From NCBI GenBank assembly GCA_029990175.1, contig JARKIP010000017.1:19238001-19302000 (forward strand): a DNA stretch of 64,000 bases. Reading direction: 5' to 3'. Shown here in pieces: positions 1-12,500 of the stretch. Source of the stretch: Petunia secreta. Its lineage: Eukaryota; Streptophyta; Magnoliopsida; Solanales; Solanaceae. Position 1 is the first letter of the stretch. Each line of letters opens with the position of its first letter. A program made the position numbers and the translations under genes. The notes beneath the pieces are model-generated. The model was not told the origin of the DNA. It did not search any database and worked only from the letters and a program-made list of their open reading frames with translations.

Positions 1-290
1 TTATGGGACTGAAGCTTTATACATAGTCCCATAACAAAATGCTGGGGCATTGAACAAAACTTGTTCAAAGCCCCAGTATTTATACTGGGGTTAGTTTACT
101 GAAGCTTCCCCAGTACAAATACTGGGGCCTTGAACAAGTTTTGTTCAAAGTCCCAGTATTTATACTGGGATTTGTCCGGAGGTGGCTATTTCTCAGCGAA
201 TTTGTTTTTGATGGCTACAAATCAATTAACGCGCGCCAAACAGGCCCCTGCACCAAATTTTTACGTGTATTTTGACACATAGATTCATAT
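1..290 (+). repeat. Palindrome-rich dispersed repeat, cut by the window start
   Basis: Short self-complementary blocks follow one another: a palindrome ccccagtatttatactgggg near 74-93, and arms built from acaaaacttgttcaaagcccc and its reverse complement. The part from about 167 to 271 (tccggaggtggctatttctc onward) reappears inverted at about 26652-26757. It looks like one copy of a dispersed non-autonomous element or a long terminal inverted repeat. I do not recognise the family. Confidence 0.6.
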
Positions 291-299
291 TTTGAATAG

Positions 300-1657
300 T
301 TTGGAGCGATTGGAGGCCGTTTTATGGACTTTGGATTTGGATTGGTTGTTGATGTTTCGCCGGATGCGAGGTAAGGGAGACTTGAACTTCTACTTGCTTG
401 GTTTTCTGTATAAGCATAATATGTATCTCGTTAAAACTATTTTTTTATGGTATCCAAAGGTTTAAAGTTATTGAATATGAGCTCACTAGTTGAAGTAACG
501 TTGGGGTGTTGTGATGCATTATCTATGCAATAATTACGATACATTATGGAGGTCTAAGTTGAGATACTTGGAATATCGAAAGTATGACTTGCACTTAATT
601 TGGTAAAGAGAGCATAATATTCAATATATTATGAATATTGTGAGTTTAACCATATTGCGACAATGATCCTTTTATGAAAGTACTGTTATCACTTTGCAAA
701 GCTTAGAATTTATTTATTCAAGATATCTTATTATGATCTACAATATTTTTGATTAATATCGTGTATGGCATCATAATATGCCTATTTTGGGGTGCATTGC
801 TCGAGTTATACTACTATCCATTTGATGTGGAGTACTGTTTTGGACGATATTTCTTTTATGTTAGCATTATCCCTTAGTTGATATTATTGCCTTTGGTATC
901 TAGATCGTTGGGCCACTGGTCTAGCCTATTATGGTGAGGGTCTATGCTACTGAGTTGATATAGCCACTGGTCTAGCCTTTTTATGGTGAGGCCTATACTA
1001 CCGAGTTGGTTTGTTATTGTGGTTGAGTTGAGATCCCTTAGTTGATATTTCGGTTGAGCTAGGTTCTCATTGTATCTCTGATTGACTTTATAACCGTAGT
1101 GAAGAAGATATATCCTATCTTAGGACTATTGCACAGGTTTATCTATATATTATTTATTAGACTAGCTTTCAAAAAGGGTAAGGATAGAAGGGTTCGTCGA
1201 GGATCTTACTGGGTCAGGTGACTCACTCCCTCATAGTTTCTGTGTGGAGGTTCAGTAGTTGAGGCACTTCTGGAGTTCTTGGTCCCGATCGTGATTATCT
1301 TCCAGTGTTGTACATGGATGCTACAACATAGTTCGTGGTAGTATCTAGTCTTTCTTTATGATATTTTAGTTGGATTTGAACCCATTGTTATATATCTTAC
1401 ACTCATAGATGCTCCATCATTTGCTGTTGGGTTTTGGGTTGGTATAATTTATTTTATTATTTTATTCAATTATTCGATTTATGACATTATTAATGGTTTC
1501 AATTAATATTCCGGTTAACTTTTCCTTATCCAGTTTTTTTCTTTTAACAACCTTGATTTCATGAAAATGAACTTAACTGAGAAGGTTTTATGAATTGGTT
1601 CGCTTAAGGATAGAAGCTCTTAAGTGCCATCACGTACTCGATTTTTGGGTCGTGACA
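300..1657 (+). repeat. Probable degenerate Ty3/gypsy LTR (3' end near 1657)
   Basis: No coding potential is seen. The stretch ends with gggtcgtgaca (1647-1657), close to the gggtcgtgtca that ends the LTRs of the better-preserved gypsy element downstream. An imperfect duplication (gccactggtctagcct with ttatggtgag) lies at about 911-990. The 5' boundary, TSD and partner LTR were not found, so it may be a solo LTR or a truncated element. Confidence 0.35.
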
Positions 1658-2270
1658 TATACCCATTTGAGGCGTATCCCATTTCTTTGACGACAATGTG
1701 GTATATTCATATGGTGCATCCTGCTTTTGGAGAGGAAATGACATTAATTTTTTCTGTTTATTACTTTTTCTCTCTCAACCATTCTACAAAAATTGATCTT
1801 CAGCCCCAGGTTGTGCAAATCCGTGTTGCGGGTACAAGAAAGCATATGATTGTTAGGTCACAAAAATGATAGGAATGATAGAAATTAGTAAAGAAAATTC
1901 AGCTTTAAGCTCAATCTACAATTCCCAAACATTTTCAAACAAAAAAATTTAATAACTTTTTTTTGATCAAATGTTCGAAAGTCAAATGGGTGTTCAAATA
2001 GTTTTAAAGGTAAATCATTTAAATAGTAGCTTTAAATCAGATTTAGTTCACTAACTTTGATGCAAGCACCTACTTCCAAATTTGCTATGTAATTTATGCT
2101 TTAGTAATTTTCTTATTGATTTACTTATGCTTATGTAATTTTTTTGTTATATGTCTGTGCTTGATGAAATTTGCAATGTAAATTAATTTCTGTAGATGAT
2201 TCAGTGCTCTTGGTCTCCATTGCTGCTAGTTTGTTATTGGCTTTTGGGAGGGTCAAATTGTAGAGGTGGT
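1658..2270. other. AT-rich non-coding stretch, nothing recognised
   Basis: AT-rich sequence with homopolymer runs and no convincing coding frame. It probably lies in the 5' flank or first intron of the PDCD5 pseudogene. The small open frame at 1624-1869 has no recognisable domain and overlaps the LTR remnant. Confidence 0.4.
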
Positions 2271-2299
2271 GGTTTCCGACATAGTAAAGGAAGGGGAGG

Positions 2300-2570
2300 A
2301 AAGAAAAAAAAAAGAAAAGGAAAAGGAAAAACATTGTGGAGGGGTAAAAAAAGAGCAGGGTAGTTATTACCATGTGGATGGGGAGTTATTTCCATGTGAC
2401 AACCGGTGGGGAGAGGGGTCTAGTGGTAAGAGCACAACATGTGAGAAAAGGAAAAGGAAAAACATTGTGGAGAGGGATTTTTGTGAAAAAAAAAAAGGGC
2501 AGGAAAGTTATTTCCATGTGGCAACTGGTGGGGAGATGGGTCTAGTGGTAAGAGCACAACATGTAATGTG
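2300..2570 (+). repeat. Imperfect tandem duplication (about 130-bp unit) containing a tRNA-like head
   Basis: Two copies of the same module occur in a row. Each has aggaaaaggaaaaacattgtgg, then a mixed block, then ttatttccatgtg, gggtctagtggtaagagcac and aacatgt. Copy 1 is about 2312-2441 and copy 2 about 2447-2565. Each copy carries an A-box-like tctagtggtaagagca. Confidence 0.6.
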
Positions 2571-2710
2571 TGGGTTACACGTTCAAATGCTGCCCCAACA
2601 AAAACAATATATTTATGTTGAGAAAAGTTTAGGGACAGACTCATTATCCACCAAGATTCAAATTTGACACAACTGTTCATTGTGGTGTGGATTTCTTGGT
2701 TATTAAAAAT
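2526..2710 (+). mobile_element. tRNA-derived SINE-like element
   Basis: The second copy of the duplication continues into tctagtggtaagagcac (A-box-like) and then a B-box-like cgttcaaatgctgcc about 40 nt later, the spacing of a pol III promoter. The sequence runs on to an A-rich end near 2705-2715. It is not a functional tRNA because no acceptor stem pairs. Family assignment is uncertain. Confidence 0.45.
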
Positions 2711-2892
2711 AAAATTAAATGAGGATAAAAAATTTATACTGTTCTTAAGAAAGCTAAAGCCAAAGCATTTAGCTTGTACAAGAATATTGTTTGAATTAGT
2801 TGGTTAGTTCTAAAAGCATGACAAAGTATGATCCCTTTTATATTATCATATTAGGCTGACCCAGAATTAGAAGCTATCAGGCACAGGAGAAT

Positions 2893-5449
2893 TGAAACGA
2901 CCTCGGTCAGTCGTTGCGGAAGTTAGGACTTCGATTGATGTGCCGATAATTTTAAAATATTCGTAAGGTCCATTAGGACCTGTCTGTAAAATTTGAGCTA
3001 AATCAGAACTCGTTTGGTAGGCATCGGAAAAAGGTGTCAGTTTTTATTATCGATAAATATTAAAAAGAGATTTTTGAGCTCGGTTTTGGCGAACGACCTC
3101 CGATGCAAAATCCGAAAGCACTGTTAGGTTCGTATGATTGTTTGTGACTTTTATGAACTTTCGAAAGTGAATTTCGATGTTGTTCGACTAGTTTCCGCTA
3201 AAATGCCGAAAGTTAAATAATTTGACCTTTTCTATTTAAATTCGCATCTTGAGTTTCGGGAGTCTAATTTGAGATCCGTCTTCGCGAGTATGTTACATAT
3301 ATTTTGTATAACTTGTATGAAAAAGTTGGGATTATTTCGAATATCGTAGGGTACCGTTTTAATTTTTATCGTAGCAGCGAATTATAAAGAGAAAAAAAAG
3401 GGAAAGACAAAAGAAATGAAATGAAGTTGGCGGTGGCTAAGTAATCCGTGAGCGAACATCAAAAGTCAAAATACAGAAACAGAGAGTTGAATGATAGGAA
3501 CAGAAAAAAAACGATAATGACGAAATGAAACAGAAAAATGCCAGAAAATGAGAAAAGAGCCGGGAAAAAAGTAGAATTTTCACCCTGAAACATTCAGGTA
3601 ATGATCCTAATATATTATTTGAGTTTATTACGTGTGTTTGAATATGTTTTAACGGTAAAAATTGGAATATTAGACATCGTTTTAATAAGTTCAACTAATA
3701 TTTTAAAGGGTCAAATGGACCTCGATAATAAAATTGATTATATATTCGTACTCAGTGAGTTATGGACAACCCATAAATGTAATTTATTTAGGGTTTGGTT
3801 ATGTGACCTTAAACCCTGTATATAGGCCTGACCTGCGTATTGCGTATACCAATAGGGTATCAGGTTCCTAACCGAGTTACCCTAAGATGTGGGGAATGAA
3901 GCCTTTAGCCTAATTTGATATATTTTTCTGCTTATTGAATAAAGTGGGATCGTTTGGCAATGAAACCAAAGGACAAGCGGTTATTGAGTGGATGTACAAA
4001 CTTTGTAACAAGATAAGTGTTTATATCCATTTCTTTGGAGGCACCTGGCCTCGTGGATTTTCTACCACGTGTCCCTTACGCGTGTAGCTGCCGATAGGCG
4101 TACTCATTACGCCTTAGCTCTGGATTTACATTATATATTATATGTTATGTCCTGTTGTTGGTATTTTATTAAGGATCTGATCATGGTACTCGGGCTGTGA
4201 GTTGGCGTCTACTTTCCGACCGTCGATGAGAGTCTCGCGCCGATGAAGGGTTATTATTGCATCACATTGCATATATATGCATTATATGTCATTCATAGCA
4301 TTACATTGCATATCATATTGGGTGCAGGAGTATTCCGCCCCAGGAGCAGGAGTATTCCGCTCCATTGTATCATATTGAGGGTAGGAGTATTCCGCCCCAA
4401 GAGCAGGAGTATTCCGCTCCATTGTATCATATTGAGGGTAGGAGTATTCCGCCCCAGGAGCAGGAGTATTCCGCTCCATTGTATCATATTGAGGGTAGAA
4501 GGATTCCGCCCCAGGAGAGTGCAGGAGTATTTCGTCTCAGCTTTACATTATATCGGGTGCAGGAGTATTCCGCCCCAAGAGAGTGCAGGAGTATTCCGCC
4601 TCTGATTTATATTATATCGAGTGCAGGAGTATTCCGCCCCAGGAGCAGGAGTATTCCGCTCCAGTTGGTTATCAGATTGGGTTCCCCTCGAATGCAGGAG
4701 TATTCCGCTTCGAGATGGGATGACGGGCACATGTGACCCTTTGCATCACATTTTATTTCATCTCATTTCATTTCATTTCATTTCTTTTCATACCATTGTG
4801 TAGACTTGTGGTACATAACTATTGTTCTTCTTATACGTGCATTGCTTATTTGTTGATATGTTTCTGGCTCTTATTCCTGGCTGAGTATTTGGTTTCATAC
4901 GTGTTTCCGATTATTATCTGGCTCCGCCTTTTTAGAATTTAAATAAGAGAAATTTGGTTTATCTGTTTCTTCTCCCTGGCTAGCTATCCAATTCTTTGAG
5001 GTGGCTAGTCTGCCTCACTTATTGAATCCTTTTGACTCATCCTTGTTTGTTGTTTGTTTCCTATATATCTATTTCGTTTCGGCAGGTTCGCTCCAGGATT
5101 GAGTTTGTCGCATTGTTCAGGAGCGAAGACAACATCAGCTGTCAGGGTTTATGGCTGATTGGTTATCACATTATGTGACCTTAAACCCTTCAGGAGGTAT
5201 TTGTCTTTTTCCGTACTCTTAGATGTCTAGTCTGGATAGCCCTAAATCTAGTATGTTGAGTAGTCAGTTGTAATCTCTTTTGTACAGCTTAGAGGTATCA
5301 GTATGTCTGTGTTGGTTTTTTTAAGTCTTGTTCTTATTTATGAATTGAATTATATTATTTTCCTAATTTAATTGGTAAGGGTTCGCCCGACGGGTCTAGG
5401 GGAGGATGTCGGGTGCCCGCACGGCCTAGCCGGATTTTGGGTCGTGTCA
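2893..5449 (+). repeat. 5' LTR of the PDCD5-disrupting gypsy element
   Basis: It is 2557 bp, unusually long, and matches 8959-11529 throughout. It contains the 13-unit minisatellite at about 4324-4713. Reading frames across that minisatellite are repeat artefacts. Confidence 0.93.
4324..4713 (+). repeat. LTR minisatellite (aggagtattccgc motif)
   Basis: About 13 units built on gcaggagtattccgc, some imperfect, mostly paired as 'accgcccc' and 'ccgctcc' variants and separated by cattgtatcatattgaggg or ttatattatatcg spacers. The same array occurs in the 3' LTR, so it was present before the last transposition. Confidence 0.9.
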
Positions 5450-5451
5450 GT

Positions 5452-5464
5452 TGGTATCAGAGCC
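5452..5464 (+). other. Primer binding site (initiator tRNA-Met type)
   Basis: tggtatcagagcc lies two bases after the 5' LTR end and matches the 3' end complement of plant initiator tRNA-Met. Confidence 0.85.
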
Positions 5465-6635
5465 CGATTTAGAGTCTATCCAGACTAAGACAGTGTCTAG
5501 TATAGTCTCGCTGATGGGTACGTAGACGTCCGTACTTATCTACGAGAGGCTATGATGGCATTTAGGAAGTTTCATTTCCTTCTTTTCTGATCGTGCGTTG
5601 GTCTAGGATGCAAAAGTATTTTCGTTAAGTCGTTCGTGGTAATTGTGAACCATCGTACGACAAATCAGCAAACGGAAGAAGTTCAGGACGAAGTAGTCTA
5701 GCCTGGGGCTAGAGCTACTCAAGCCCCGGGAGTTGTGGATCGTGCGGACGATCTAGTTTCGCAGGCCCCAGCTGTACGAGCTCGCGATGGGCAAGGGAGC
5801 AGGGCCTGGTGGTTCCCTTGGCTCTCTACGATGCTTTTACGAGAATCTTGGCAACGCAGATACCACAACAACCTATTATTCGCTAGGCAGCTTATCAGGT
5901 TGCCACAGATGCAGATGTTCGGACTTAGAGAGTTCTTGTTCCAGTTCCAGTTCCTGATGTTTCCCCAGTAAATTATGTTCCAGAGGCAGCATGTGTTGTG
6001 CCACTAATTATTCTGGTTAGTTAGCTAGCCCAAGTAATAGCTCGGTCCGAGTGACTGAAGATGCTGTATTATTTTATCTGGTTGAACCTTCGGATATTCT
6101 CAAGCAATGCATAAGATAATCCCTGTGTAAGTCTTTTTTTTTAAAATAAAATGATGTCAGCGTATCCTTCAGGCTCTTGAGTATATCGAGCGGTATGGTG
6201 TTGATTATTCTTCTTTCTAGTTTCAGGGTCCAGCCTTGAATTGGTGGGCCGCTCTCTTATTAGCTAACTTGGTTCGGTTTTTCTTCTAGATTCGTGAAAA
6301 AGTTCCTTTCGAGTAGCGAGCGAGATGAAAAGTGTTGCTAGTTTGAGTGGATTGGACAAGGTAGCCTGTCGAATAGCCTGTTGGTGTTTCAGACTAAGAG
6401 ATTGAATTCTATAAAATGGCTGAATATGTATTAGAACTAGTCCATGAGCCTTTCGAGAGATTGAGGTCGGGATTTCATTTGATGTTGTTGTTGATATTGC
6501 TCGGAGGTATGAGGCATACCATAAGTTAGAGCAGGAAGAGTTAGAGCGGGAGAGCAAGAGATCCCGCGGCCCTGGTAGGCACCATACCTCGTTTGAAGGT
6601 AAGAGTTTTGATTATTTTGGGAGGTCACCTGCCAG

Positions 6636-6745
6636 GTTATCTCAGCTGGTAGAGCATAATTCTTAAAATACGCTAGTAGTTCATTAAGATTAGACTTAGC
6701 TTTCTCTTTGTAGCTTTCAACAATCTGTCCAGCTCCCATATTCAG
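6636..6745. other. Foreign insert in gag with a tRNA-like half
   Basis: After the gag block, ggttatctcagctggtagagca (about 6646-6667) resembles the D-arm half of a tRNA, but no T-arm follows. The opposite strand stays open across this point (6437-6739). It looks like filler DNA captured during repair. Confidence 0.3.
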
Positions 6746-6754
6746 CGAAAAGGT

Positions 6755-6842
6755 GTTATCATTGTCGTGAATCTGATTATCCTTTGAGGAGTTTTCCTGT
6801 TATCATTGTCGTGAGTCTGGCTATCCTTTGAGGAGTTTTCCC
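6755..6842 (+). repeat. 44-bp direct tandem duplication
   Basis: gttatcattgtcgtgaatctg and the following bases to gaggagttttcc occur twice in a row (6755-6798 and 6799-6842) with two or three differences. Confidence 0.85.
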
Positions 6843-7099
6843 TTACTCCGACAGGTAGGCAGTCGTCTCAGGTATCTGCGCAGCCGCAGGGGATTTGATT
6901 TAGATCTCAATCAACCAGAGAAATGCCACGATCCAGTAGAGGTCAAGAGTGTGGTGGTAGTGGATCTTCAGAAGGTAATTATCAGCGTAGCGGCTTAGTT
7001 CAGCCGCAGAGGCAGTTTTATGAACTGCCAGTCTGGCAGGATGCTGAGGCATCCGATGTAGTAGACCCGAGTATTTGTTCTTCTCTTAAATGTGAGTAA

Positions 7100-8943
7100 G
7101 ATTTGATTCTTTCGATCGATCTGGAAATGGTGTGTCTTATCATGTTTCGATGGTTTCCTTGGATGTCGTTTCTATTAAGAATCGGTTGCGGTAGAGGGGT
7201 GAGCTTCTGATATGATTTATTTCTGGCATTTGTGAGACCAACTAGGTTTAAATGTGAGAGATTGGGAGTGAGTGGTGGTATTTTCTGCTTGGCATCTTAT
7301 TGTGCCACATTCTGTTATTATGTCAAGTCAGTCTACCTCTCTCTTTGGAATTCAATGTTGATAAGATGATGAGATTTTTATTCGTCACCATCAGAAAGTG
7401 TTATTGTTTCTTCCAGTGCAAAGTGATTCGTAAGTAATATTCGATCTATGTGTCTCCTCTTGGTTCGAGACGCTAGTAGAGTCATGTTATTCTATGAGCT
7501 TGCCTTAGTTATAAAAGGGTTTTCTGATAAATTGTGAGAGTTTCATTCTTATTGGGAGGTCAAATTGGCATGGATGTTGTTCCATAAAGCTCAGTTAATA
7601 TTTGTTTCTTCAATTGCGATTCTTGGGCTACTTTGACTCGTAAGTAGTCTACCTTGGTAGCCAAGCAAATAAGAAGATGAGCTTCCTGAAGCTCTAATTG
7701 TTTCTATCTTCGATCCATTTCCATTTCTCCTTCGTCCGATACTAGTGAACTTGGGCGATTGGTTGCCGCTTATGACGTTCCCAGTGTTGAGCCAGAGTAC
7801 GTGTTATTGTAGCCGGGTAAGCATATTATTGTTTTGGATACAAAAAAAAAAACACTTACCTCTTCCAAAAGATAGCACTGCTAAGAACCACGGTAAAAGA
7901 TGTCCAAAATAGCAGCACAAAATGTTTCAAAGTCTGGAGAATTGTTTTTATCTTCGGACAGCTGTTAGTAGTTTGCGCATAACTCCTTATACAAAATTGA
8001 TATTGAAATGCTTCAAGATTCCCTGGAACCCTAAGACATATATCTAAAACTTTTATGAAGGCTATGAAGCCTATAACTTTTATCTACACTCTGAAAATTA
8101 GGTTGAAAATCAGGATAGGGTGTTGTCCAGACATTCTATCTGTGGATTTGTTATGTCATCAAGTTGTCTCATCTTGTTATCCGTTTAACATGTTAAATGT
8201 TATCAGTTTATCCAGGTATCCATTCCCACATATAGTATAGTGCTGGTTCTGTTTGTGCGGATCATCCAATTTCAGGGGAAACTCTGCCGAAATTTTTTAT
8301 ATAGAAGTACCATCCATCAGGCGGTGGTGTTTACGGCAAAAGGTATGGAGTTGTGAACTCGAGAGTTGCAGCTGTTTGGAAACTCGAAAGGGTAGTTGGT
8401 AGCTTAGGTCTGCCTACGTTCAGCTTTTAGCTAAATCTTCTTTAGTCCAGCAGACTCTGTGGGGATGGTTATTCCTATTCAAATAGTTGTATGAGTTTAT
8501 GCTTTAAGTGGAGGAGTATAGCTTGCGTCAAATCTTTTATACTGTGTGGTGACAAGGTACTTCAAAAGCTTCCCCTATTGCATCAAGCGTGAGCTAATTT
8601 TAAGTTCCATCGACCTGTTCTATATCAAAAGGTATATCGAAAGGGGTGATTATCGGCTGAATCATGTTAACCCATTCAAAGTTTCGTGTATCTTTGCTTC
8701 GGAAATGTAGAACTCTCTTCACGTGATCGAGGAAGAATCAGCTTAGTCAGAATAAGCTGTGTAATGGTACTATCATATCATCCAGATATATTTTATTCCA
8801 AGAGTTCGATATGCGTGTTATAATTCTGATCCTGTAATCAGGAAATAATACCCGTGGAGTAGCTTATGAAGGTCGTGCAAGTTCTTTTGCTATCTGTGCG
8901 AATTTTTCTTTAGATTTAGGCTCGTTCGAGGACGAACGAGAGT
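7100..8943 (+). other. Decayed pol-derived interior of the gypsy element
   Basis: No open reading frame of note. The final segment before the 3' LTR (ggctcgttcgaggacgaacg, about 8921-8940) is a short hairpin followed by the polypurine tract, a usual 3' internal end in Solanaceae gypsy elements. Individual pol domains could not be placed with confidence. Confidence 0.45.
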
Positions 8944-8958
8944 TTAAGTGGAGGAGAA

Positions 8959-11529
8959 TGAAACGACCTCGGTCAGTCGTTTCGGAAGTTAGGACTCCGA
9001 TTGGTGTGCCGATAATTTTAAAATATTCGTAAGGTCCATTAGGACCTGTGTAAAATTTGAGCTAACTCAGAACACGTTTGGTAGGCATCGAAAAAAGGTG
9101 TCAGTTTTTATTATCGATAAATATTAAAAAGAGATTTTTGAGTTCGGTTTTGGCGAACGACCTCCGATGCAAAATCCGAAAGCGCCGTTAGGTTCGTATG
9201 ATTATTTGTGACTTTTATGAACTTTCGAAAGTGAATTTTGATGTTGTTCGGCTAGTTTCCGCTAAAATGCCGAAAGTTAAATAATTTGACCTTTTCTATT
9301 TAAATTTGCATCTTGAGTTTCGGGAGTCTAATTTGAGATCCGCCTTCGCGAGTATGTTACATATATTTTGTATAACTTGTATGAAAAATTTGGGATTATT
9401 TCGAATATCGTAGGGTACCGTTTTAATTTTTGTCGTAGCAGCGAATTTTAAAGGGAAAAAAAAGGGAAAGACAAAAGAAATGAAATGAAGTTGGCGGTGG
9501 CTAAGTAATCCGTGAGCGAACATCAAAATTCAAAATACAGAAACAGAGAGTTGAATGATAGGAACAGAAAGAAAACGATAATGACGAAATGAAACAGAAA
9601 AATACCAGAAAATGAGAAAAGAGCCGGGAAAAAAGTAGAATTTTCACCCTGAAACATTCAGGTAATGATCCTAATATAGTATTTGAGTTTATTACGTGTG
9701 TTTGAATATGTTTTAATGGTAAAAGTTGGAATATTAAACATCATTTTAATAAGTTCAACTAATATTTTAAAGGGTCAAATGGATCCCGATAATGAAATTG
9801 ATTATATATTCGTACTCAGTGAGTTATGAGCAACAGATAAATGTAATTTATTTATGGTTTGGTCATGTGACCTTAAACCCTGTATATAGGTCTGGCCTGC
9901 GTATTGCGTATACCAATAGAGTATCAGGTTCCTAACCGAGTTACCCTAAGATGTGGGGAATGAAGCCTTTAGCCTAATTTGATATATTTTTCTGCTAATT
10001 GAATAGAGTGATTTGGCAGTGAAACCAAAGGACAAGCGGTTATTGAGTGGATGTACTAACTTTGTAATAAGGTAAGTGTTTATATCCATTTCTTTGGAGG
10101 CACCTGGCCTCGTAGATTTTCTACCACGTGTTCCTTACGTGTGTAGCTGCCGATAGGCGTACTCATTACGCCTTAGCTCTGGATTTACATTATATATTAT
10201 ATGTTATGTCCTGTTGTTGGTATTTTATTGAGGATCTGATCATGGTACTCTGGCTGTGAGTTGGCGTCTACTTTCCGACCGTCAATGAGAGTCTCGCGCC
10301 AGTGAAGGGTTATTATTGCATCACATTGCATACATATGCATTATATGTCATTCATATGCATTACATTGCATATCATATTGGGTGCAGGAGTATTCCGCCC
10401 CAGGAGCAGGAGTATTCTGCTCCATTGTATCATATTGCGGGTAGGAGTATTCCGCCGCAGGAGCAGGAGTATTCCGCTCCATTATATCATATTGAGGGTA
10501 GGAGTAGTCCGCCCCAGGAGCAGGAGTATTCCGCTCCATTGTATCATATTGAGGGTAGAAGGATTCCGCCCCAGGAGAGTGCAGGAGTATTTCGTCTCAG
10601 CTTTACATTATATCGGGTGCAGGAGTATTCCGCCCCAAGAGAGTGCAGGAGTATTCCGCCTCTGATTTATATTATATCGAGTGCAGGAGTATTCCGCCCC
10701 AGGAGCAGGAGTATTCCGCTCCAGTTGGTTATCAGATTGGGTTCCCCTCGAATGCAGGAGTATTCCGCTTCGAGATGGGATGATGGGCACATGTGACCCT
10801 TTGCATCACATTTCATTTCATCTCATTTCATTTCTTTTCTTTTCATACCATTGTGTAGACTTGTGGTACATAACTATTGTTCTGCTTATACGTGCATTGC
10901 TTATTTGTTGATATGTTTCTGGCTTGTATTCCTGGCTGAGTTTTTGGTTTCATACGTATTTCCGATTATTATATGGCTCCGCCTTTTTAGAATTTAAATA
11001 AGAGGAATTTGGTTTATCTGTTTCTTCTCCCTGGCTAGCTATCCAATTCTTTGAGGTGGCTAGTCTGCCTCACTTATTGAGTCCTTTTGACTCACCCTTG
11101 TTTGTTGTTTGTTTCCTGTCTATCTATTTCATTTCGGCAGGTTCGCTCCAGGATTGAGTTCGTTGCGTTGTTCAGGAGCGAAGACAGCTTCAGCTATCAG
11201 GGTGAGCCAGCTTTATTTCGGATGGCCACCAGTTTTATGTTTACTATTTCAGTTGCATTCTGCTCCCTTCAGGAGGTATTTGTCTTTTTCTGTACTCTTA
11301 GATGTCTAGTCTGGATCGCCCTAAACCTAGTATGTTGGGTAGTCAGCTGTAATTTCTTTTGTATAGCTTAGAGGTATCAGTATATCTGTGTTGTTTTTTT
11401 TAAAGTCTTGTTCTTATTTATGAATTGAATTATATTATTTTCCTAATTTAATTAGTAAGGGTTCACCTGACGGGTTTAGGGGAGGATGTCGGGTGCCCGC
11501 ACGGCCTAGCCGGATTCCGGGTCGTGTCA
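8959..11529 (+). repeat. 3' LTR of the PDCD5-disrupting gypsy element
   Basis: It is 2571 bp and matches 2893-5449 with scattered substitutions and small indels, including the minisatellite at about 10384-10773. The downstream flank starts with the TSD agaat and resumes PDCD5 coding sequence. Confidence 0.93.
10384..10773 (+). repeat. LTR minisatellite, second copy
   Basis: Same array as at 4324-4713, with the same unit order and a handful of base differences (for example ccgccgcag at 10453). Confidence 0.9.
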
Positions 11530-12119
11530 AGAATGTAGGAGCTCATGGCTCAACAGAGCACGGTAAATAATCGCCTCTCTATACTTTATACATGCTGCAT
11601 TTTGAAGTTGTGTTATACCTTGTTAAAGTTATGGTTTTTAATTTTATGTCTACTAACCATAAACCTTGAAACATAGGGAACTCAGCAACACCCTGATCAG
11701 CAAAAAACTCATGATGAAGCCAAAAGGTTATTTTCTTACTAGCTGCAGATTGTAAAAGCAAATTGTTACACATTTATTTTCATAATTTGGCATTTCTGTT
11801 TTACATTGTAATGTTGACAACCTAAGTGATTAATCTTGTGAGGCTGATGAACGGAGGCAGATGATGCTTACTCAGATTCTGACTTCGGAAGCAAGGGCAA
11901 GATGTAGGTGCATTTTGGAATATCTTTGACATCTTGTGAAATCGTTTGCATTTTTATTGTATGATTGAATTTGTGCATCTCGTTCTTGGATGTTGGGTGT
12001 TTCTCTACTCGATCATTATTTATATTCCTGCATTATGTGGTGAGTTAAACCTCTAAGTTTGTTTCTCTAAATTCTGATGAGTGTCAAGATTAGGCATGTT
12101 ACATTCTAAGGTTTAGTAG

Positions 12120-12500
12120 CATTTTTTTTTGGTAAAAGTATTATATTAAACTGCAGAAATATGCTGCAAGAATTTACAGAGAAAATAACTATATTAGACG
12201 AACATAATGAACTCAAAAAATCTATCACAATTTCTGCATCTGCAGTTGCAGCTGGCCATGTGACACCAAAAGAATAATAAAGAAATGCATCTGGAATTGA
12301 TGCTAACTACAGGTCCTTCCTACCTTAAAAAATTCTAGTTTTCCTTTCCTTCCAAATGATCCACCATATAGCCGAAGGCAATGAAAATCAAGCAGCCAGC
12401 TTTTCCTTCCCAAATATTCGAATGGGAATCATAGACAAAAACCACTGTATTATGATTTCTAACTGAATCTACAGCCAAAAGACGTCGCTCCTCTCTCTAT
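12120..12500 (-). mobile_element. L1-type LINE 3' fragment
   Basis: Read on the minus strand, the interrupted frame contains AIWWIIWKERKTRIF, typical of the C-terminal end of plant L1 polyproteins downstream of the zf-RVT region. It ends in a T-rich (+ strand) run near 12124. It lies in a PDCD5 intron. Confidence 0.6.

Larger units (their letters stand above)
5640..7100 (+). pseudogene. Degenerate gypsy gag, entering protease
   Basis: Gag is recognisable only in pieces across several frames. Near 6225-6255 there is a block reading FQGPALNWWAA. A block near 6285-6330 ends SSSERDE, and one at about 6490-6560 reads ARRYEAYHKLEQEELERE, typical of Ty3/gypsy gag. Stops and shifts interrupt it throughout. 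Beyond 7100, pol is reduced to unalignable scraps. Confidence 0.65.
2893..11529 (+). mobile_element. Ty3/gypsy LTR retrotransposon inserted in the PDCD5 exon
   Basis: LTRs lie at 2893-5449 and 8959-11529, both beginning ttgaaacgacc/tgaaacgacc and ending gtcgtgtca. The 5-bp TSD is agaat at 2888-2892 and 11530-11534. The primer binding site follows the 5' LTR (tggtatcagagcc at 5452, initiator tRNA-Met type), and a purine tract (gtggaggagaa, 8948-8958) precedes the 3' LTR. The internal region is only about 3.5 kb and holds decayed gag and scraps of pol, so the element is a non-autonomous deletion derivative. The LTRs differ at a few percent of sites by eye, for example 3 of the first 60 positions. 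The long LTRs and gag type suggest a Tekay/Del-like chromovirus; that is an inference. Confidence 0.93.

Noticed and set aside
4324..4713. CRISPR-like array of short repeats
   Set aside because: The units are adjacent minisatellite copies in an LTR of a eukaryotic retrotransposon. There are no unique spacers and no cas genes.
4243..4803. Repetitive open frames on both strands (also at 10302-10911)
   Set aside because: They arise from the LTR minisatellite, whose unit length happens to keep several frames open. There is no protein family match.
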